Source of the DNA: Microcyclospora pomicola
Lineage: Eukaryota; Ascomycota; Dothideomycetes; Capnodiales
Direction of reading: 5' to 3'
Length of the DNA stretch: 64,000 nt
Assembly: GCA_002786065.1 (NCBI GenBank)
Contig: NHNY01000014.1
Span: forward strand, 62,001 to 126,000
Position 1 is the stretch's first letter. Every line of letters begins with the position of its first letter. The position numbers were made by a program, and so were the translations under genes. This document shows, in pieces, positions 20,367-35,400 of this stretch. The notes beneath the pieces were generated by a model. The model ran no database searches and was not told where the DNA came from. It saw only the letters and a list, made by a program, of their open reading frames with translations.

Positions 20367-21644
20367 CGCGACGTCTGATGCAATGCTCCTTCAAGCAAAT
20401 GCCGTCAGATGATTATAGTCACTAGGGTACTGCTGATGCTGTTGTTGTTGACACGACAGGCAAAGTCTCAACAATCACGGAAGTCGAAGTCGAAGCAACA
20501 GCAGCCAAGTGGGCCGCCGAAGACGGGAGCGCGAACCAATGCAACGAGTGACAACATGATTATTGCTGGCGTGCCGTCCCATGTAGAACGGTACCTACCT
20601 ACCTGCCGCAGTTTCTGCTCGCTCAATCTTGTTCAACCCTCTCCCGTCGATCTGCGGGCGCATTCCAGCCAAATAAAATCAATGCGCTCATACAGCAGAT
20701 ATAGCGGGACGTTATGACTATTTACCAGCCTAGACAGAGTTTTAGCTGGCAGCGGTACCGAATCGCATCGCCTGCCGCCGGCTTGACCAAGCCGATTTGC
20801 GTTAGAAATAGATCTCGCTTACAGGGGGCTGTAATCTTATACCGGGAGCCAGTGATCTAGATTCTCTCTGCTCGTTAAGGCATTATATGCGTTCCTTGTG
20901 ACACGATCGTGGACATGGACGGTGTTCTTCGACATGCTGTTGTTATGTATGAAAGACACTGTCGTAGTAGACTTCAGAACTACGGCTGACATCACGATAC
21001 TTCTGTTCTTACAGAAAAGCAGGATATGTTTCGCCATACCTATTGATGAGACTGCACAAGGGAGAAACGAAACAAATCCAATGCGATGATTAGAGAGGAG
21101 AATCAATTTATTTCACATACATGTCTCGAACAGAACCACCAGCAGAAGCAACTGGAGATCACAACCCAGATTGCCCCAGCTTAGTTTTACACGCCGCTCC
21201 CCGCTCTGATATACAGCCATCACGACAGCGTGTAGAAAATCCACACAGCCGCCATCTTCCCCTTCCCCATTCTCCCTTGTGACTACCATGTGAAGGGTAT
21301 AGAGCACATAGACACTCCATGGCTTGCGAACCATTCGCAACCGCCAACCTGGAGGTATATCATCCATCTCGCAAAGAGATGAGTGAAAATGTCGAGAGAG
21401 GTGAAGTATGGTAAATCCGATAGTAAGACATCCAGAAGAAACCGTCCCCCTCGTCGTCTTCCCCTTCCTCTCCCTCCCCTTGCTTCTTCCGTAAGAGCAG
21501 GAGAGCTGAATATCTGTACAAGATCAAACTGCAACCCATGTGCAGCTTGACGCTTTCTTTTGAGTAAAACAAGCGCTAAAAGCAGGACGGACAGAAACAC
21601 GATGACTCAGATGAGAAGAAAAGAGAAGCTGATCATGTCTTGCT
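20367..21644. other. PNS1 promoter region and SSC1 3' region
   Basis: About 1.3 kb with no recognised gene. A gtacctacctacctgcc run at 20591-20607 belongs to the TACCTACC word family seen again downstream of creA. The segment nearest 21644 is probably the long SSC1 3' UTR. Confidence 0.5.
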
Positions 21645-23848
<2,204 letters not shown>

Positions 23849-24652
23849 GGTGGATGTGATGAGAAGCCCACTTCTCGTGATACAATCAAACAACCGATGA
23901 TGCCGGGAGAACTTTGGAAGAGAAAAAGTGTTGATGGCAAAGGGGAATGATGAGTGGATGGAGATGGGAGGGAAAGATGATGCATCAAAGGAGTGTTCAT
24001 GCGGCCAAAATTTCGGCGCTAGACCGAATGCGCACTGGGGCATCTTCGTCGAGCTCGGAAGGTCCTAGAAGCACTCCCGTTTCGCCGTCAATACACGACG
24101 TTTGGGAGACATGTGTGTGGGATATCCAGTTTGCTTCTTAGAGGACTTGTGGTGTCTCGCTTCTCATCACGCAACAAGTAGACTAAGCATAATGTATGCT
24201 CTTACGCGCAATCATGGTAGATCAAGAATCAATCAGCCGGGCGTGGCTATGGACAGATCACATCTGATATCCTCACTGGTACTACGACATAGATAGAAAG
24301 GATGACAGATCGAATAGCATAAATACGTGGTATAAGCAGCCTAGATATCCACTTTTCATTTCCATTCGCGAGACCATCAATCGTCCGTACAGTCCGGCGC
24401 CGAGTGTAACCAGACCAAAAACAAGAACATCAGCGTGTGGCAAATCCACATAGTCTGCCAAACACATCGCCAGGAGACGGGAGATCGTCCCATGGAGTAA
24501 GTGAAAGCCTGCTTTGCGTATCCCGGTCTCTGTCCAAGGGTTGAAGCGGAAAGGGCAAGCCAATAGCGCCAGACAAAAGCATAATGAGTGAGAGAAGGGG
24601 AAATGACTGAACAGAGTAAGGGTATCGACATCATCAGTAAACTCGTGAGTCT
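23849..24652. other. SSC1 promoter and BEM1 3' region
   Basis: About 800 bp. No coding region was recognised. I looked for perfect inverted nGAAn heat-shock elements close to the SSC1 start and did not find a convincing one. Confidence 0.5.
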
Positions 24653-26713
24653 TCATGAATCGGCCGCGCGCACCGCCAAGGTGAGTTTTTCATTCCGCTC
24701 AACGGCGATGTCGAGGTCTTCATCACCTTCCAGACGATAGTACTCGCCGCCCTGCTCGTCGCGGTACTCGATATCGAGGTCTTCGTCGTTCTGATCTTGA
24801 CCTTTGTACTCGAGTTTCCGTCGCTCGACGATCTTGCGATAGAGGTCTTCGTAGCCGAATTGACCACGAGGGGGCATGCGAATGACCACACATGTATCGC
24901 GGTCGAACCAGGCTTTGACCTTGACAGGCGCGCTGCTACCGAATGCTGCGGTTTGAGCTGAGTTGGTGGCTGCACGTGATATTTGGGAAGATGGGTTGCT
25001 TTGGTTTTGGCTTTGGCTCTGACTTGGATTTCGAGTGTATTCGGACGGTGACCTGAAGTGGCCCGGATCATTGCTCGACATGCCTCGTTGATGAGAGAAT
25101 GAGCTTTGCGAAGGCTGTTGTTGATGACCATAGGATTGCTGTTGTGGAGGTCGCATCTGGCCAGACTGCTGCTGCTGATGATGATGTTGATTTTGTTGTT
25201 GCTGTGACTGCGGACCATTCTGATATGAGCCTTGCGATACCCCCGAATACCTCTCCACTGACTCTGAAGGTCGAGCATGCGACTCCGCATCAATCGTGTT
25301 AGGGTCGACTTCATAATCGTGGCCTTTCGGTACAAAGAAGTTTCGTACCAGCGATGAAGAGGCAATGTGTTGTGGCAGACGAAGAAGGTCTCGTAGATAC
25401 TCATCAAGATTCGCTCGTCGGCCTTCACTGATGTTATCGGTCACATACTTCACTGGTCCCGGCATGTACGGCAACGTGCGTGTGCCGTTCTCCTTGCCGG
25501 CTTCAATGGGGAACGCATTGATCAGGTTGATTTGAAGCTCGTAGAAATCCTCGTACACACGGGAGAGGTCCCAATGCGTCCCATTCGACAGCTTGCACTC
25601 CACAATGAAGTGAAACTTGTCGTCAGCGTACACGAATCGAGGGACAGATGCTCGGACCGGAGCATAAAGGTTCTGTTGCTGCTGCTGTTGGTATGAGTTT
25701 ATGCTGGGTTGCCTCGAGTGCGACCCATGGTTGTTTTGCTGGAGACTCATCCTCTCCATGCCCTGCTGCGCGCTCTGCACCTGCTGGCTGCTCGTGACAG
25801 ATCCGAGAGGTATGCTTGTATTCTTGTATTCGGCAGCCATCTTCTTCCACTCTTCCACGCGAGGTATCCCAGCTTTCGCGATGGCACCGACCGGGTCCTC
25901 GACAGCTTTGCCGGTCACCATGTCTCGAATCTCGATGAATGACACAGGAATCAAGCCAGGCCCGCCCAAGCGTGTGATGGGTTTCGCAACAAACCACTCA
26001 GGGTTCGATTGTGCTATCACGATGATCGCTTCCCCCTCTTTTGCGTCCAGTTCGTCCGGTCGTTCAGCCTGGAAGTCGTATGAAACCACACCGTACACCC
26101 CGCCCATCGCTCTGGTCAAAGACTTGGTAGATCTGTGCCCCGATGTACCAGGCATTTCGGGCTGGCTGTGATTGGTGGTGCTGGTGCGCATCGTTCCCAT
26201 ACTAGTTGCGGTTGGTGTTGCACCCTCAGCGTAACCACTGTCATGCGTATCACGCATTGAAGCTGTTGAGTCTCCACTATCCCGCACCGTCTTGCCCACA
26301 CCTTCGAAGTATTTCACCGGCACCAGACCTCGGCTGCCCGCAAGCGGGTTGAACGCCTCATACCAGTCGGGATCGTTTTCACGGCCGACTACGTGCAAGA
26401 AATCGCCGGCGGCGAAGGCAAGATAGATCGGTGGTTCTTTGGGTGCGTCGTAGTCGTACAAAGCCTTGATCACCTAGAAACGTCTACGTAAGCCGGCGCG
26501 CATGCGGTGTAACGTGTGACGGAGATTCCTCTGCATACCTTCCTCGGTGGCTCAATCGCGAGGGGATCTTTATGGGGGATGGACAGCGGCGCAGACTTGG
26601 CGGAATCGTGTTTCCCCTCGTTCTTCATCGATATTCGGAACTACGTCGAGCGTTAGCACGGATCACCCACTCGTCTGCGAGTCACATCGTGTCGCATTGC
26701 GCCGCACCTTCAT
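24653..26713 (-). CDS. BEM1: Polarity scaffold Bem1/Scd2 (SH3-SH3-PX-PB1)
   Basis: The main exon is 26473-24653, preceded by an exon ending at 26539 (intron 26474-26538, donor GTATGC, acceptor TCTAG). Splicing gives IEPPRKVIKALYDYDAP. Translation may start at the ATG at 26628, or from a 6-nt coding exon ATG-AAG at 26713-26708 spliced over a 67-nt intron with a GCTAAC branch, giving MKFRISMKNEG; I chose the latter with reserve. Domains in order are SH3-1, SH3-2 (YGVVSYDFQAERPDELDAKEGEAI), PX (RFVYADDKFHFIVEC..RRANLDEYLRDLL), a Gln/Ser-rich linker and C-terminal PB1 (VKVKAWFDRDTCVVIRMPP). Bem1 links Cdc42, its GEF Cdc24 (through PB1) and PAK kinases at growth sites. Confidence 0.92.
26474..26538 (-). 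other. BEM1 intron before the first SH3 domain
   Basis: A 65-nt phase-0 intron with donor gtatgc and acceptor tctag. Confidence 0.85.
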
Positions 26714-28376
26714 GTTTGCGCACTACCGCTGGGTCCCTCAAGGTCGGGCAAAGGTACCGCTCTTGCACCACAGTGGTATTGGTTGGTAGTCGGGCAGTAG
26801 TAGAGGTTGCCGGAGAGCCTGATTGTTTCTAGGTAGATATGCTTCGCGAAGCGCAAGACCCTCGGCGATCTGCGCGCACCGTGGAATGAGCACGCCTCTG
26901 GATGGCACACGGTGTCGATTCTCGTGCACCACTGACTTGACGGCAATCCTGAAAGTGCAGAGGTGAAGTCGGACGGGCCAGCAGTGAAGCACGGATCCAA
27001 GGCTGTGGTGACGGTCGAGGACGTTGATCGGTGGCGGGGCGATGTAGCGTCGATCGGCGGCGGCGGTGCCTTCCTCGGTGCTGGGCGTCCGTAAGGCGGG
27101 TTACATTGGGCAGCCTCGTCACCAGGGATTAGATAGCGAGACTGGAGACTGAAGACTGAAGACTCGAATGGCGATGATCTATGATCTACGCACGTGCAGC
27201 GCAAGCAGGGTGGGCGGTATATGGGCGAATGCGTACAGCCGGCGGCACAGAAAAGTCACTAATGCCGGTCAGGGAGCAGGTCCAACACAAGATTGTCGCC
27301 GGGGAATGGGGCAGAGGGAACAGACAGTCCACGAGACAGACAAAAAGCGTGAGGGCGATATTGGAGAAGAGAATTGCATCGATCCCGGGCCCGCACCAAT
27401 GCAGCGTGATCACATTCGGCGAGCAGGGAGTCGTTGGCCAGGTCCCGGGACTGATGCAGATGCAGTCCACGGCACAGTCGGCTCAGCTGCTGCTCGTTTC
27501 GTCTGCTGCGCGTCTACGGCGAATCACCTGCTGCAGCACTCTCTTGCTTTCCCAAGCGCTTACCTTCCTCCGTGATGCGTGCCCTGCTGTGCCTGGTTGG
27601 TGAAGCAGCATCTTTGACTTCCACGGCACATATCACATGCATCCTTCATGTACATCCCCACACACGCATGCAGTACATCATCCTGACTGCATATGCCTGT
27701 GTTCGAGATCGACGATGAGAATGAAACATGAAACAGACACGAGTTGTTTGCTACAGAAAGAGCTTCAAGCAGCCTCGAGATGAGACCATGCAATACGAAT
27801 TACCCCCTGTAGATGCAATAGCCGCCCACTTGACCCTGACGCCCAACTCCCAATCGATTCGTACGAAACATAGCAGACCACAAAGTAGCCGGGCGTGAGG
27901 GCAATACAAAAGCTCTCGACGACGAAGATGCCATGCTCTCGGAACAAAGACGCTCGACCTCGATCGTACTCACTATGACTGGTTTCAACCTGGCTGGCTC
28001 ATGTCGAGATCGCTGAGCTGGCGAGATTTCACTGGAGCCTCTGTTTGTGGAAGGGTTGTGACAGGGCCATTGCGCAGCTTCAGTTACCCCGTGCTGCTGT
28101 GTATGTTGGACTCCAGAACTTCGGAAGCACCTTTGACTATGACCAAAGAAACTCCAGATGCATGCAATGCTCATCGCTAAAGTTAATACGTGACGGGCGA
28201 GGTTCCCGGCATTTCCGGGCGTACGGGCTCAGAGCCATGTTCAGATTCGCGCCCACCAAGACGACGTAGATTCTTATTGATGATGTACGACGGCATCGCT
28301 TGCTGGCAAAGAATGACTCGAGTAGACAGCAAAAGGTAAGTGGATCAGGTGCAGACGAGAGAACGCAAGAGCAATC
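26714..28376. other. BEM1 upstream region and THP3 3' region
   Basis: About 1.7 kb. Open frames up to 164 codons exist on both strands, but they look like translated UTR or random frames and match nothing I know. The portion next to BEM1 is likely its 5' UTR and promoter. Confidence 0.5.
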
Positions 28377-29904
28377 TCAAATCTGGCCTTTGATGTCGAC
28401 ATTGGCAAAGGCGCCTCTTCGTGCATTCTCGAAAATGTTGCCAGCTTTCCCTGCGAGGAAGCGGACATCGTCGCCTTTTCGTTCTACGAGCGAAGCGCCA
28501 CCTTCATACCGGCATATGAAATCCAGGCACTGTCGCGATCCTTGCTCAGGATCCTCGTTGTCCTCGCTACGGAAAGCAATCTCGTTGGCCAGAAAGCTGA
28601 GGCTGATGTCAGGTTTGTATCTGCGATGCTAGTCAGTGAGGAGCTCGAGCCAAGGCACTGAGTGTTGCTTACGATTTACAGATGACTGCAAGAGCTGCGA
28701 GACGCTCCCGGTCGATGATAAGGTCTAGGAGATATCCGCCCATTTTAGGGGTATCGTCGTACAATCTGAAGAATTTGTGGTAGTTGCCAGCCGCCAGGGC
28801 GGAGCGTACTTGAAGTGCATGCTTCACACCGGGCTTTTGTTTGTCTGCGGGGGTTAGATCGGCCAACACATCATTCATGTTGGCCCGATTACACGTGTAG
28901 ATAAAGTACAAAATACGATACGCCAAAAACTCTTCTGGGTTGCCGCCCAAGTTCATCTTGTGTAATGCCCGCAACTGCGTTTGACACTGATTGTACTCAC
29001 CGAGATCTGATTTCTCCAACGCGATGCGAGCGTGGGTTTCATATGCTCTCACGGTCAACTCACTTTTGATATGCTGGACGACCAAGTCCTGGCGCACAGC
29101 CTTTAATTGATCCCAAGCATAATGATAGTCGTGGTTAGCTTTCCAGTGCTTGGTGATCCTGTCGAGCGCTTTCGCGAGCACTTCTGGAGGTCTGACGGTG
29201 TGTGGATGTGGTGGCGCGGTTAACCGAAAGAAACTTTTCTCAAGATTCTGACAGGTACCGACAAGCGGTCCGTGGTCAACTTGTAGGAAATGACTTTGCG
29301 TGGAGAAAGGAGACGAGTCGGGTGATGCAACTTGACCGAAGCGTTGTTTGCGTTTCTCCAAAACGTCCATACTGGTCTCCAAGAATGTTCCGCGAAAGCC
29401 ATCTGCTTTGGTATCCTGTTGCTTTTGCTTCTTCTGCTGTTTCTTACTTCTGGCACTCATACGGTCCTCCAGCGGGACTTCACTTGACTTTAAGTTCCAT
29501 GGCGACATCGGCTGATGCGGATCTGCCTCGGTCACGTCCATATCATACGATTTACGCTTCCGCTGGGTGAGGCCGATGTTCATGTTAGCTAGACTTGACG
29601 CTTGCCCGTCAGAAAGGAGAGCCTGTTCACGTTCCGCCTGTATGATATGCTGAGGGAGAGGGTACGTGGACCAGTCTATCGCTTGAAGCTCGCGCTTTTC
29701 CGCTGCAGACGTGATCAAAAGTCTTAATCTTTCATGCATCTCGGTTGGGCTGACGCCGTTGATCATATTGTCCGTCTCGAACGCACGCTGAACGTAGGCG
29801 CGAACATCTGATGACCACATAGAGGGTTTCTGTGTGGTTCCAGAACGTGACAAGGACTGTTTTGCGTCCACGGACGTAAAGGCTGATAGAGGAGCCGCCT
29901 GCAT
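28377..29904 (-). CDS. THP3: SAC3/GANP-family protein, Thp3/LENG8-like
   Basis: Exons 29904-28673 and 28620-28377 encode 491 residues. The frame is open upstream to 30063 (53 more residues), but the ATG at 29904 (MQAAPLSAF) gives the more natural start. The 52-nt intron has a GTAAGC donor and joins AVICKS to YKPDISLSFLANEIAF. A short N-terminal region has WSSDVRAYVQRAFE, a mid region is basic (KSKKQQKKQKQQ), and the SAC3/GANP helical domain covers about residues 230-480 (TVRAYETHARIALEKSDLGEYNQCQTQL; NPEEFLAYRILYFIYTCNR). In yeast Thp3 works with Csn12 in transcription elongation and splicing. It is divergent from VPS36. Confidence 0.86.
28621..28672 (-). other. THP3 intron
   Basis: A 52-nt phase-2 intron with donor gtaagc, branch ctgac and acceptor cgcag. 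Confidence 0.88.
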
Positions 29905-30411
29905 CGCGGTGATAAGAGGAGGAACTTTGTCAGTTTGCAGTGTATCTGTCGCTAGCAACGACAGTGTTATTGTCGTGCGCAGGCTGTCGATGATCTGCGA
30001 AATGCGGTGGTTGAGTGTGGAGCAGTAGGTGTGTGGTTGACCGCGACTGGAAATGCAGGACAATACTGCATGCGTGGAATTAGTGCTACCGCATCTCCCA
30101 CGTGACTGTAGTCCACGTGATCATACATCACATCACCACGAACATACATGAACCGCAACTCTTCCTTGGGCACGCCTCTTCACACTATTCTTCTACATGC
30201 GGCCATTTCACGTAGCCCTATTGTAATTCGTGATCTGGATCTGAGATCGATTGATTACGATCTAACGTGAGACTTAGCGTGGTAGAGTGGTGCGGAGATT
30301 CAAGCAAAGGCTCGCGGAAGGCATTAGACTTGTGTTCAAGGTTAAGAACAACAAGGTTTGCTTTGTCTAGCTCATCTCCTCTGGAAACTACCATTTGCCC
30401 AATGTCTGCGA
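29905..30411. other. Divergent promoter region, THP3 / VPS36
   Basis: About 500 bp between opposed start codons (about 350 bp if THP3 starts at 30063). No named element recognised. Confidence 0.5.
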
Positions 30412-32295
30412 ATGTTCCTTCGTCAGCTCGACCTCACTACCGCTCTCCGGCCGTCACTTTACGATGACGAGGCTCTCCTGTTTGTTCAGGATGGCGTCGG
30501 GCTCTACGAAGGCAAATTCAAGATTGAGAACTATCAAAACGGCCAGACTTACTTGACATCGCATCGAGTCTGCTATGTCGACAATACCGATCCTCGGAAA
30601 TACTCTGTAGCTATCGATCTTAAGCAAGTCGAGCGCGTAGAGCATTATGCTGGATTCTTGAAATCCTCCGCGAAAATCACTCTCTTCCCCCGGTCGACTA
30701 CGCATCGCTCTCAATCTTCCTGGGGATCGGTACCTAAGTACGCTTCCCCAAGCGATGCCTTGGTTCAGCCAGTGTCGTCGGGTACTCGCTTCATTGGTCA
30801 AGTACCAGCACCAGCGAGAAATCCGAATGCGACCTGGATATGCCCGATATGTGGTTTCTCGAATCCAGTGCCGTCCAATTTCGATCCATCGTCCGCCAAT
30901 CAGCACACACCAATGCCACCATGTCAAGCTTGCGGCATACCACCTCCTCTGGCTCATTTGATAAAGGCCTCCATTGCAGGGATGGCCAATCGCACGGTAG
31001 GCGCTTCTGTACAATCCCAACAAGTATCGACACAATTAGATGAGCATGGTGTCGGCGGGTCCCCATCAACAAAGAGAATTAACATCTGCCCAAGATGTAC
31101 ATTTCAAAACCACCCGTCATTGACGGTCTGCGAGATTTGCAGTGCACCTCTGCATCCACGATCGGCAACACATCCTAGCCAAGACATTGCCACAAATGTA
31201 CGACCAGAGTCGCCCGGACCGACAAACTCCATCATCGGCAACGAAGCAATTGAGACCATCAAGCTGTCTTTTCGCGCAGGTGGGGATAGAGTCTTCCTAG
31301 AAAAACTGAAAGGAGCTCTTGTCCAGCGCAAATGGCTGTTGCAGAGCGCGCCCCCAATCCCGAAGCCTGGTCAGTCACCCGGTTCCACCTCCGACTACGT
31401 TTTCCCACCTCCAGCAGGCACTCCACCAAGATCGCCAATGCACCAGCAGCGCGTCATCGGGATTGCTGGGCTCGAACAGCGAGGCTTGAACCTCCGGAAG
31501 ACCAACGAGGGCGTCATCGGCTCGGCCTTCGGTGATCTGGAAGCATTAAAGACCTCCGCCAAAGAAGTCATCGCCATGGCAGAGCAATTCGCCAAACAGA
31601 TCAACGGGGGAGGCAGCTCCATTGAAGCACAGAATCTGCTCACAGACTCTGCGTCCGCGCTTGGTCTAATCACAACAAAAGATATGCTCGGCTCGGGGTC
31701 TAGTTCAGAGACGCTATACATCACAGAACTCTCGCGGAATCTCGCCGAGTTCCTTACGGATGACCGTCGCGGGATTCTTCGACGTGAAGGCGGGATCATG
31801 TCTCTGGTTGACCTCTGGGCCGTCTTCAACCGCACGCGCAACGGCATCGAGCTGATCTCGCCCCACGACTTCGAAAAGGCCGCAACAACATGGGACCGCT
31901 TGAGCCTCCCGATCCGCCTTCGCCGCTTCAAGAGCGGACTGCTGGTCGTGCAGGAGCGCAGTCGTACTGATGAAAAGACGGTCGCCGCGCTACTAGCCTG
32001 GCTCCGTGAGCCGCAGCTGAAGTTCCCTCCGCCAGCAGATGACGACGTTGGCAAAGCATTCGGCCGTGGCGCCACGGCGCAGGAGACCGCAGATCGCTTC
32101 AGGTGGAGTGTCGGGGTGGCGACAGAGGAGCTTGAGATGGCGGAGGAGTTAGGCGCGCTTTGTCGTGACCAGTGTCTGGACGGGACGAGGTTCTGGGAGA
32201 ACCACTTCACACATATTGATGTCCATGATGCGGCATCTCCATTGCATGTAGAGTCTGCGACCAAGGATCATGGAAACCTACAGCTGGAAAGTTGA
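30412..32295 (+). CDS. VPS36: ESCRT-II subunit Vps36
   Basis: A single exon of 627 residues from ATG 30412 (MFLRQLDLTTALRPSL). The split GLUE/PH domain begins VGLYEGKFKIENYQNGQTYLTSHRVCYVD and binds phosphoinositide and ubiquitin on endosomes. Two NZF zinc fingers interrupt it, as in yeast: one near residues 140-185 (WICPICGFSNP...CQACG) with an enlarged loop between its cysteine pairs, and one near 224-245 (ICPRCTFQNHPSLTVCEIC) that keeps the ubiquitin-contacting Thr-Phe pair. The EAP30/winged-helix domains follow (LTDDRRGILRREGGIMSLVDLWAVFNRTRNGIELISP). ESCRT-II acts in sorting ubiquitinated membrane proteins to the vacuole. It converges on the chitin synthase gene. Confidence 0.96.
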   Translation: MFLRQLDLTTALRPSLYDDEALLFVQDGVGLYEGKFKIENYQNGQTYLTSHRVCYVDNTDPRKYSVAIDLKQVERVEHYAGFLKSSAKITLFPRSTTHRSQSSWGSVPKYASPSDALVQPVSSGTRFIGQVPAPARNPNATWICPICGFSNPVPSNFDPSSANQHTPMPPCQACGIPPPLAHLIKASIAGMANRTVGASVQSQQVSTQLDEHGVGGSPSTKRINICPRCTFQNHPSLTVCEICSAPLHPRSATHPSQDIATNVRPESPGPTNSIIGNEAIETIKLSFRAGGDRVFLEKLKGALVQRKWLLQSAPPIPKPGQSPGSTSDYVFPPPAGTPPRSPMHQQRVIGIAGLEQRGLNLRKTNEGVIGSAFGDLEALKTSAKEVIAMAEQFAKQINGGGSSIEAQNLLTDSASALGLITTKDMLGSGSSSETLYITELSRNLAEFLTDDRRGILRREGGIMSLVDLWAVFNRTRNGIELISPHDFEKAATTWDRLSLPIRLRRFKSGLLVVQERSRTDEKTVAALLAWLREPQLKFPPPADDDVGKAFGRGATAQETADRFRWSVGVATEELEMAEELGALCRDQCLDGTRFWENHFTHIDVHDAASPLHVESATKDHGNLQLES

Positions 32296-32499
32296 CGTTG
32301 GCACGGCGAGATGCTTATCAGAAATACGAGTCATGAATCTTTTTGCCCTTGATGCGGGACATGCGTACATTCACAGTGATCTCATATCCACCGTCGTTTA
32401 TTGACATTCCAACGTATCATAGAACCCTGCGCCTATGACCCAACCCAGAAACGCCAACCCTGTACAGTCACGCTGTGAAATCAACGCCGGAATCGCTAT

Positions 32500-35400
32500 T
32501 TATCTGCCCAACGTGCTTCCGATACTACTCGGCGCGAACGAACTGACCTTGCTGCTGACCCAGCTGCCACCACTGCTGACCCAGCTCGGCATGCTCAGCG
32601 TACTGCTCCAGCCGCCGACGCTCCTCCCGCCGCCCAGCCCGGTCTTCTGGCTTTTCTTCGTCTCCCACTTCAACTTGCCCTCTGCGATCATGTGGATGAC
32701 GTTCAGGACCCCAAAGGCGCTCGAGCCGATGGCGCGGAACAGGGCCAGCCCGGCGACACTCCACAGGATGAACGTGAGGTAGTAGTTGTCTTTGATGTTG
32801 GAGCCGGAGTAGGCTTCGCTGACGGCCATAGCGAGGATGGCGTTGCACACCATCCACACGATGACGACGTACGTGCGCACCGCGCGGTAGTAGTCCTCCT
32901 GCATCTGGCTCTCGGCCACGCCTGGCGCGGGGACCTCGACGCGATCACGCAGGTTTCGTAGCGCTTCGTCGTATCCAGAGTCGATATCGAGCTGCTCCGA
33001 GGGCATCTCGAGCTCGACCGTGCCGTTCTTCGAGGATGATTTGGCGGCGCCGAGGTCTTTGTGCAAGACGTTGTCGCCTTTGGTACCCCAGGTGACGTCG
33101 TGCGCGTTACAGAAGGCGTAGACTTGCAGAGTGCAGACGTAGCTGGGCAGGAGCAGGAAGTATTGCAAGGAAGACGTGAGCATATGCCAAGGGTCGAGGT
33201 AGAGGATGGACATCAGGAGGTAGAGCCCGACGGTCGATAGTAAGCTGACAATCATGTTGGCGAAGATGTTGTTGCCCAGAGCGATGTCACTCTGATCGGT
33301 CAGTTGCTTGACGATGATGTAGATCGAGGCGAAGGTATTGTAAGCCATGATCACCGCGAAGGTGATCATAGACGCCAAGAACATCTTCTTTGCTCCCTGA
33401 GGCCGGTTTCCCATCGAGAGCACGAACTGCATCATGATCAACAGCACACAGACATACTTCATGATGTAGAAGATGTATTTGCCGATGTTGTGACCGAACG
33501 GATCCATTTTGGGATCGGCGAGAGAGCCAGTGATGAAGTAGAACGTAAGGTAGAAATTTCCAAGGCTGAAGAAGGTGAACAGTAGTTGCACGAATTGATA
33601 AATGAATTCGATGTGCAACAAGATCTTGCGGCCAATCGAGTGATCCGTCTTCCACACCTGCTTGAAGTGAAGCAGAGAGTATACAGCTGCGAAGAACGCG
33701 CCGTTCAGCCATCTTCGTCGTTGAGAGATGAATTCGGGGACAGCTTCTGGAACATCCGTCTCACCGGTGGCACTCTTGACATACTTCAGCACCCATCGCT
33801 CGTTACGCTTTGCTACCAGCTCCCAGCAAAGGATACGGTCCTCGGCCAGGTACATGTTGGCTGTGAAGACATCCGCGTCTTGGCCGTGCAGAGTCTCACC
33901 CTTGAAGTACTGACTGAGAGGTCCGTGGCCGGTCTCATCGTTCTGCAGAGCATGGTAACGATAGGCACTCAACGCGCCAGGCAGCACCGTGATGTAACCA
34001 AATACTGACTCCAGTGGCTTGTCCAGAATGTTCGACATTTTGTACTCGAAGTTTTGGGATGCAACAAGAGGGTTGAGTAATTGCAGCCATGCCTTACCTT
34101 TGGCAGCCTTAATCTCTCCTGCTGCACCAGCCACGTTAGAGTCTCTGTCGAAAGCCTTCCACAGGTGGTACAATGAGTCGTCTCCAGGTCTTGTGCCGAC
34201 GTCCAGCAGAATGCAAACGTTAGGGTTCAAGGCGCGACCGAAAGCATTGAAGAACCAGCGATGGCTGTTCAGCTTCTTCGCATTCTTCTCTTTCAAGCAG
34301 AAGATCATCTGGCAAGGCACAATACCCTTCTCCGCTCCTTTGAACTTGAGATCAGAATCGAGGGACACTTGGGTGGTGTATTCGTAAACATGTGCTGTGA
34401 CCTCCCTCTGGTTGACCTCGTTCTTCGCGATTCCGGACTGGTAGCAGCCCATTGCCGCGAGCGCGTCAAGAGTTCGAGGGTGCACCTTGGCTCGACCGTC
34501 AGAGATGACACACACGACAATCTTTTGCCAGCCATCCTTTCCCCAGGTCCGTGACTTTGCTCGACTGCAAAAGTGAGCAATGTTCTTCATCACACCGTGC
34601 ATTGTCCGGGTGAAGTCGATCTCGTTCTCATTGTACATCGTGACGCAGATGAAAAGCTCCGTCTCTCTTGACGTAGAACCAATGTTCTGCCTCAACTTGT
34701 AACCCCGATCAACGAAGTCGTCGGGATCACAGGTCACCGCAGTATATCTCATGTGGGTGAACTCGACATCGTCACGCCTGGGCAAGAAAGAGTACAAGAT
34801 GGTAGGAATCTTGCACTCCAGAATCAGTTCGCCGTTGATCAGCTTGACCTCTTTCTTTGCCATTTGTGCTTCTCGAGCTCCTCGTCGCTCATGCTTTCCC
34901 GTCGGTGCTTCTCCGTAGAACTCCTCGGCCTTCTCGTCGTATGTGCTGTCAGTCATCGTTACTTCAGACACGAAACTATCATGCTGTCTCAACGTTGGCC
35001 GCTGCGAAGCGCTATCTTCAGAACCTGGGCCGAAAACATCGTCGTCCTCTTCATCGATTGGAATAGTGGTCATCTCTGGAGGTTCTTTGCCATCCGATGA
35101 TGGTCTGCCATGGGCGAACAGTGGTGCTGGAGGTAGCGGACGTTTCGGCGAGCCACCATACTGTGACGATGGTGTACCAGGTCTTGGAGCACCATTGATG
35201 TCTGCAGGCTCGAATGGCACACTTGACGCAGGTGGCCTAGTATAATCGACTGACGATCGGAATGGGGAAATTGGTCTAGATGGAGACTGAGACGACCGCG
35301 ATGACGGCCGGTATGGTGTGTAACCTGGGATGTCGGTGGGACGCATATCAGGAGCATTGTCCAGGACAGATCCATTCCTCGACATGGGCCTCGAGGCTTC

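Noticed and set aside
26714-27204. 164-codon minus-strand frame upstream of BEM1
   Set aside because: No similarity that I know and a composition like translated UTR; it overlaps the presumed BEM1 leader.
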